Shown piece by piece: positions 6,679 through 8,323 of a DNA stretch of 8,323 nt. Position 1 is the stretch's first letter. Each line of letters begins with the position of its first letter. The stretch spans positions 1-8,323 of the forward strand of contig JAUNHO010000036.1 of the NCBI GenBank assembly GCA_030523905.1. The letters run 5' to 3'. Under the pieces are notes generated by a model. It was not told where the DNA came from. It did no database searches and saw nothing but the letters and a program-made list of their open reading frames with translations. This DNA is from Bergeyella zoohelcum. Its GTDB lineage: Bacteria > Bacteroidota > Bacteroidia > Flavobacteriales > Weeksellaceae. The position numbers and the translations under genes were made by a program.

Positions 6679-6860
6679 TTGGTTAGGGATTAGTTAATTA
6701 GGGCATAGTTTCTAGGGATTAGAGATTAGTTTTTGGAGAATTGGTAATTAATTCTATGCCCTATGCCCCAATAAACCAACCCCTAACCTCCAAACGCTAA
6801 TAAACCAAACGCTAAATGCTAAGCCCCAATAAACTAATCCCCAATCCCCAACCAACCAAA
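6676..6860. repeat. Repeat-rich intergenic element with strand-composition switch
   Basis: This 185-base stretch is made almost wholly of short repeats. The left half is G/T-rich: GGTTAGGGATTAGT at 6681-6694, TAGGGATTAG again at 6713-6722. The right half is C/A-rich: GCCCCAATAAAC occurs twice (6765-6776, 6823-6834), CCAAACGCTAA twice (6790-6800, 6805-6815), and ACTAATCCCC (6833-6842) is an inverted copy of the left motif. TAGGGCATAG (6699-6708) pairs perfectly with CTATGCCCTA (6754-6763), and TATGCCC is tandemly doubled at 6755-6768. There is no T-run directly after the stem, so it is not a classical terminator. No open reading frame of note lies here. It may be a degenerate REP/MITE-like element. 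Confidence 0.7.
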
Positions 6861-6868
6861 ACAAAAAA

Positions 6869-7591
6869 ATGAAAACAATACTCAACTACATTTGGAGAGC
6901 TTGGTTTTTAGTTTTAGCCAGTTTTTCCACCATTATTTTCGGTATTCCTGTGGTGCTTTTTTCTATCCGCCCAAAGCATTTCCCTTATGCTTATTTTTTC
7001 ATTAGGCTATGGTGTTTTGTTTTGTTTTACGGAATGGGATTCCGATATTCTTTGGAGAGAAAAACCACTGAAAAACTCTCCGAAAACCAGCAGTATATCC
7101 TGATTGCCAACCATACTTCCGTTATAGACATTATGCTGATGTGCATTCTCCACTCACGCCATCCTATTTGTTTTGTGGGAAAGGCAGAGCTGGGCAAAAT
7201 CCCTATTTTCAGTATTATCTATAAACGAATTTGCATCTTGGTAGATAGGAAAGACCCTAAAAGCAGGGCGGCAGTCTATACCCAATCGGCAGAGAAGATG
7301 AAGCAAGGGCAAAACATTGTGATTTTCCCAGAGGGTGGCGTGCCAGATGACACCTCCATTATTCTTGATGACTTCAAAGATGGGGCGTTCAAGCTCTCTG
7401 TACAGCATCATTTTCCCATTGCGGTCTATACTTTCATTGGCTTGAAGGAGATGTTTCCGTTCAATCACGGCGAGGGCTATCCTGGTAAGGTTCGCGTGGT
7501 ACTCTGCGATATTCTACCCCCAACCGATGACTTCCAAACAATGAAACTAAACGCCAGAGAAATAATGCTAAACGAACTAAAATCTTCTTAA
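6869..7591 (+). CDS. plsC: 1-acyl-sn-glycerol-3-phosphate acyltransferase (PlsC/LPLAT family)
   Basis: 240 residues, typical for bacterial PlsC, which transfers an acyl chain to the sn-2 position of lysophosphatidic acid to make phosphatidic acid at the inner face of the cytoplasmic membrane. Visible parts are a hydrophobic N-terminal anchor (about residues 12-32) and a second hydrophobic stretch (41-56), the catalytic block NHTSVID with His82 and Asp87 in HX4D spacing, GKAELGKIPIF (104-114), the basic block VDRKD (125-129), the substrate-binding FPEGG (153-157) and the late block FPIAVYTFIG (182-191). Block III is FPEGGVPD rather than the common FPEGTRS, which occurs in some subfamilies. The ATG at 6869 follows an A-rich tract (AAAACAAAAAA), as is usual in this phylum. 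No promoter matching the consensus was found in the repeat-rich gap upstream, so expression may depend on read-through from the GtrA-like gene. Lipid class specificity (for example ornithine or amino lipids) cannot be excluded. Confidence 0.93.
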   Translation: MKTILNYIWRAWFLVLASFSTIIFGIPVVLFSIRPKHFPYAYFFIRLWCFVLFYGMGFRYSLERKTTEKLSENQQYILIANHTSVIDIMLMCILHSRHPICFVGKAELGKIPIFSIIYKRICILVDRKDPKSRAAVYTQSAEKMKQGQNIVIFPEGGVPDDTSIILDDFKDGAFKLSVQHHFPIAVYTFIGLKEMFPFNHGEGYPGKVRVVLCDILPPTDDFQTMKLNAREIMLNELKSS

Positions 7592-7863
7592 TAAAACAAA
7601 AAAAAATTGTGCATTTTGTTCGGATAGTTGTATTTCTAAAATAAACGAAGTGGCTTTGTCTATCTTAAATTACTGGATAATTTATTCAGGGGGTTCGTTG
7701 TTTCTCTTTGCGTTGAAAAAAATAACGCAAGGATAAACAAAAGTTTCAAAATTTTTAAGCGAAACAAAGACGCTAACGCTTATTTTAGGAAAACAATGTT
7801 CTAAATACACAATATCAAATCCCTAAAAAACACTACCTTTACGCCATTCTAATCCTAAAAACT
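7592..7863. other. 272-base intergenic region with two hairpins, no gene
   Basis: No open reading frame or RNA gene is recognised. TTGCGTT (7708-7714) pairs perfectly with AACGCAA (7724-7730), and TAAGCG (7756-7761) pairs with CGCTTA (7777-7782). Between and around them are phrases such as CAAAGACGCTAACGC that resemble dispersed intergenic repeats of flavobacterial genomes; that resemblance is from memory, not a search. Neither hairpin is followed by a T-run on the plus strand, so no clear plsC terminator is seen. TACCTTTA (7834-7841) is a one-base-off -7 box, 22 bases upstream of the next ATG, but no good -33 TTTG precedes it. Confidence 0.55.
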
Positions 7864-8323
7864 ATGTTTCAAAAAAATATCATTAATAAATACATCAAAA
7901 CCATAGACTCTGAAATCTTTTCAGAGAAATACCAACACTTCACCGCCCATTTCCACAACAGCGACATTCAGGCAAACATCCGCCACAGCAAAGAAGAACA
8001 ATACCAAGAAGGCTTTTTGCGTGATTTGTTCGTGAATATTTTAGGCTACACCCTAAACCCAGCCACAGGTTTTAATCTGACCACCGAACTCAAAAACCTA
8101 AAAGGCAGCAAAAAATGCGATGGGGCAATTTTGCGAGACGACAAAGCCCTTGCCGTGATTGAGTTAAAGGGTATGGACACCACCGACCTATCCAGCATAG
8201 AGACCCAAGCCTTTGGCTATAAAAACAATCACCCCACTTGCCGCTATGTCATCACCGCCAATTTTCAAAAACTCCGCTTTTATATAGACAATGCCGTGGA
8301 ATTTTTGGAATTTGACCTGTTTC
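7864..8323 (+). CDS. N-terminal part of a probable type IIG restriction-modification enzyme (PD-(D/E)XK nuclease domain), cut by the window edge
   Basis: The frame is open for 153 codons from ATG 7864 to the right edge, so the gene is partial at its 3' end. The peptide has EEQYQEGFLRDLFVNILGY (44-62), then KKCDGAILRDDKALAVIELKG, giving Asp86 and the Glu100-Leu101-Lys102 triad of a PD-(D/E)XK metal-dependent nuclease, and ETQAFGYKNNH (113-123) with a Gln often seen after the core. This arrangement is typical of the N-terminal cleavage domain of Eco57I-like type IIG enzymes, single proteins of about 1000 residues that both methylate and cut DNA. A methyltransferase domain with an NPPY motif would be expected downstream but is not visible. 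Codon choice is C-rich: 9 of 11 Thr are ACC, 8 of 10 Asp are GAC and 7 of 9 Ala are GCC, a bias that fits recent acquisition but does not prove it. A stand-alone nuclease is the alternative. Confidence 0.72.
   Translation, partial: MFQKNIINKYIKTIDSEIFSEKYQHFTAHFHNSDIQANIRHSKEEQYQEGFLRDLFVNILGYTLNPATGFNLTTELKNLKGSKKCDGAILRDDKALAVIELKGMDTTDLSSIETQAFGYKNNHPTCRYVITANFQKLRFYIDNAVEFLEFDLF

Noticed and set aside
6676..6860. CRISPR-like array
   Set aside because: The repeats are 10-14 bases, irregularly spaced and partly inverted; there are no regular spacers and no cas genes.

Overview
The window looks like a piece of chromosome from a member of the Bacteroidota, most likely the order Flavobacteriales and perhaps a Chryseobacterium/Riemerella-type lineage. 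The reasons are an AT-rich sequence, start codons preceded by A-rich tracts rather than Shine-Dalgarno boxes, a promoter of the TTTG / TAnnTTTG type that is special to this phylum, and a small lipoprotein that resembles part of a TonB-dependent-receptor plug. The genus is an inference; nothing here fixes it.

Layout, left to right. (1) Bases 1-992, plus strand: the tail of lpxK (lipid A 4'-kinase) overlaps by 17 bases with a complete purine nucleoside phosphorylase gene (punA). (2) A hairpin at 997-1029 ends punA and probably also the convergent unit. (3) Bases 1035-2828, minus strand: in transcription order, a small lipoprotein, a compact AAA+ ATPase and a YggS/PLPBP-type PLP-homeostasis protein, separated by 26 and 37 bases. 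(4) Bases 2886-6111, minus strand: an N-acetylglucosamine-kinase-like protein of the BadF/BcrA family, then a three-part MaeB-type NADP-malic enzyme, closed by a clear intrinsic terminator at 2842-2873. (5) Bases 6217-7591, plus strand: a GtrA-like four-helix membrane protein driven by a good Bacteroidota promoter, then a PlsC-type lysophosphatidate acyltransferase. They are separated by 190 bases of repeat-rich DNA. (6) A 272-base gap holding two hairpins and no gene. (7) From 7864 to the right edge, the first 153 codons of a protein with a PD-(D/E)XK nuclease core. It is probably the N-terminal part of a type IIG restriction-modification enzyme and is cut by the window edge.

Most of the window is housekeeping: lipid A and phospholipid synthesis, purine salvage, PLP homeostasis, amino-sugar phosphorylation and pyruvate/NADPH supply from malate. 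The accessory material is the restriction gene at the right edge and, less clearly, the lipoprotein plus AAA+ ATPase pair. No convincing new multi-gene system is complete in this window. The best leads are a 14-base repeat shared by two intergenic regions, the lipoprotein/ATPase pair, an Asn-to-Asp change predicted at a purine-specificity position of the phosphorylase, and the restriction enzyme that continues outside.
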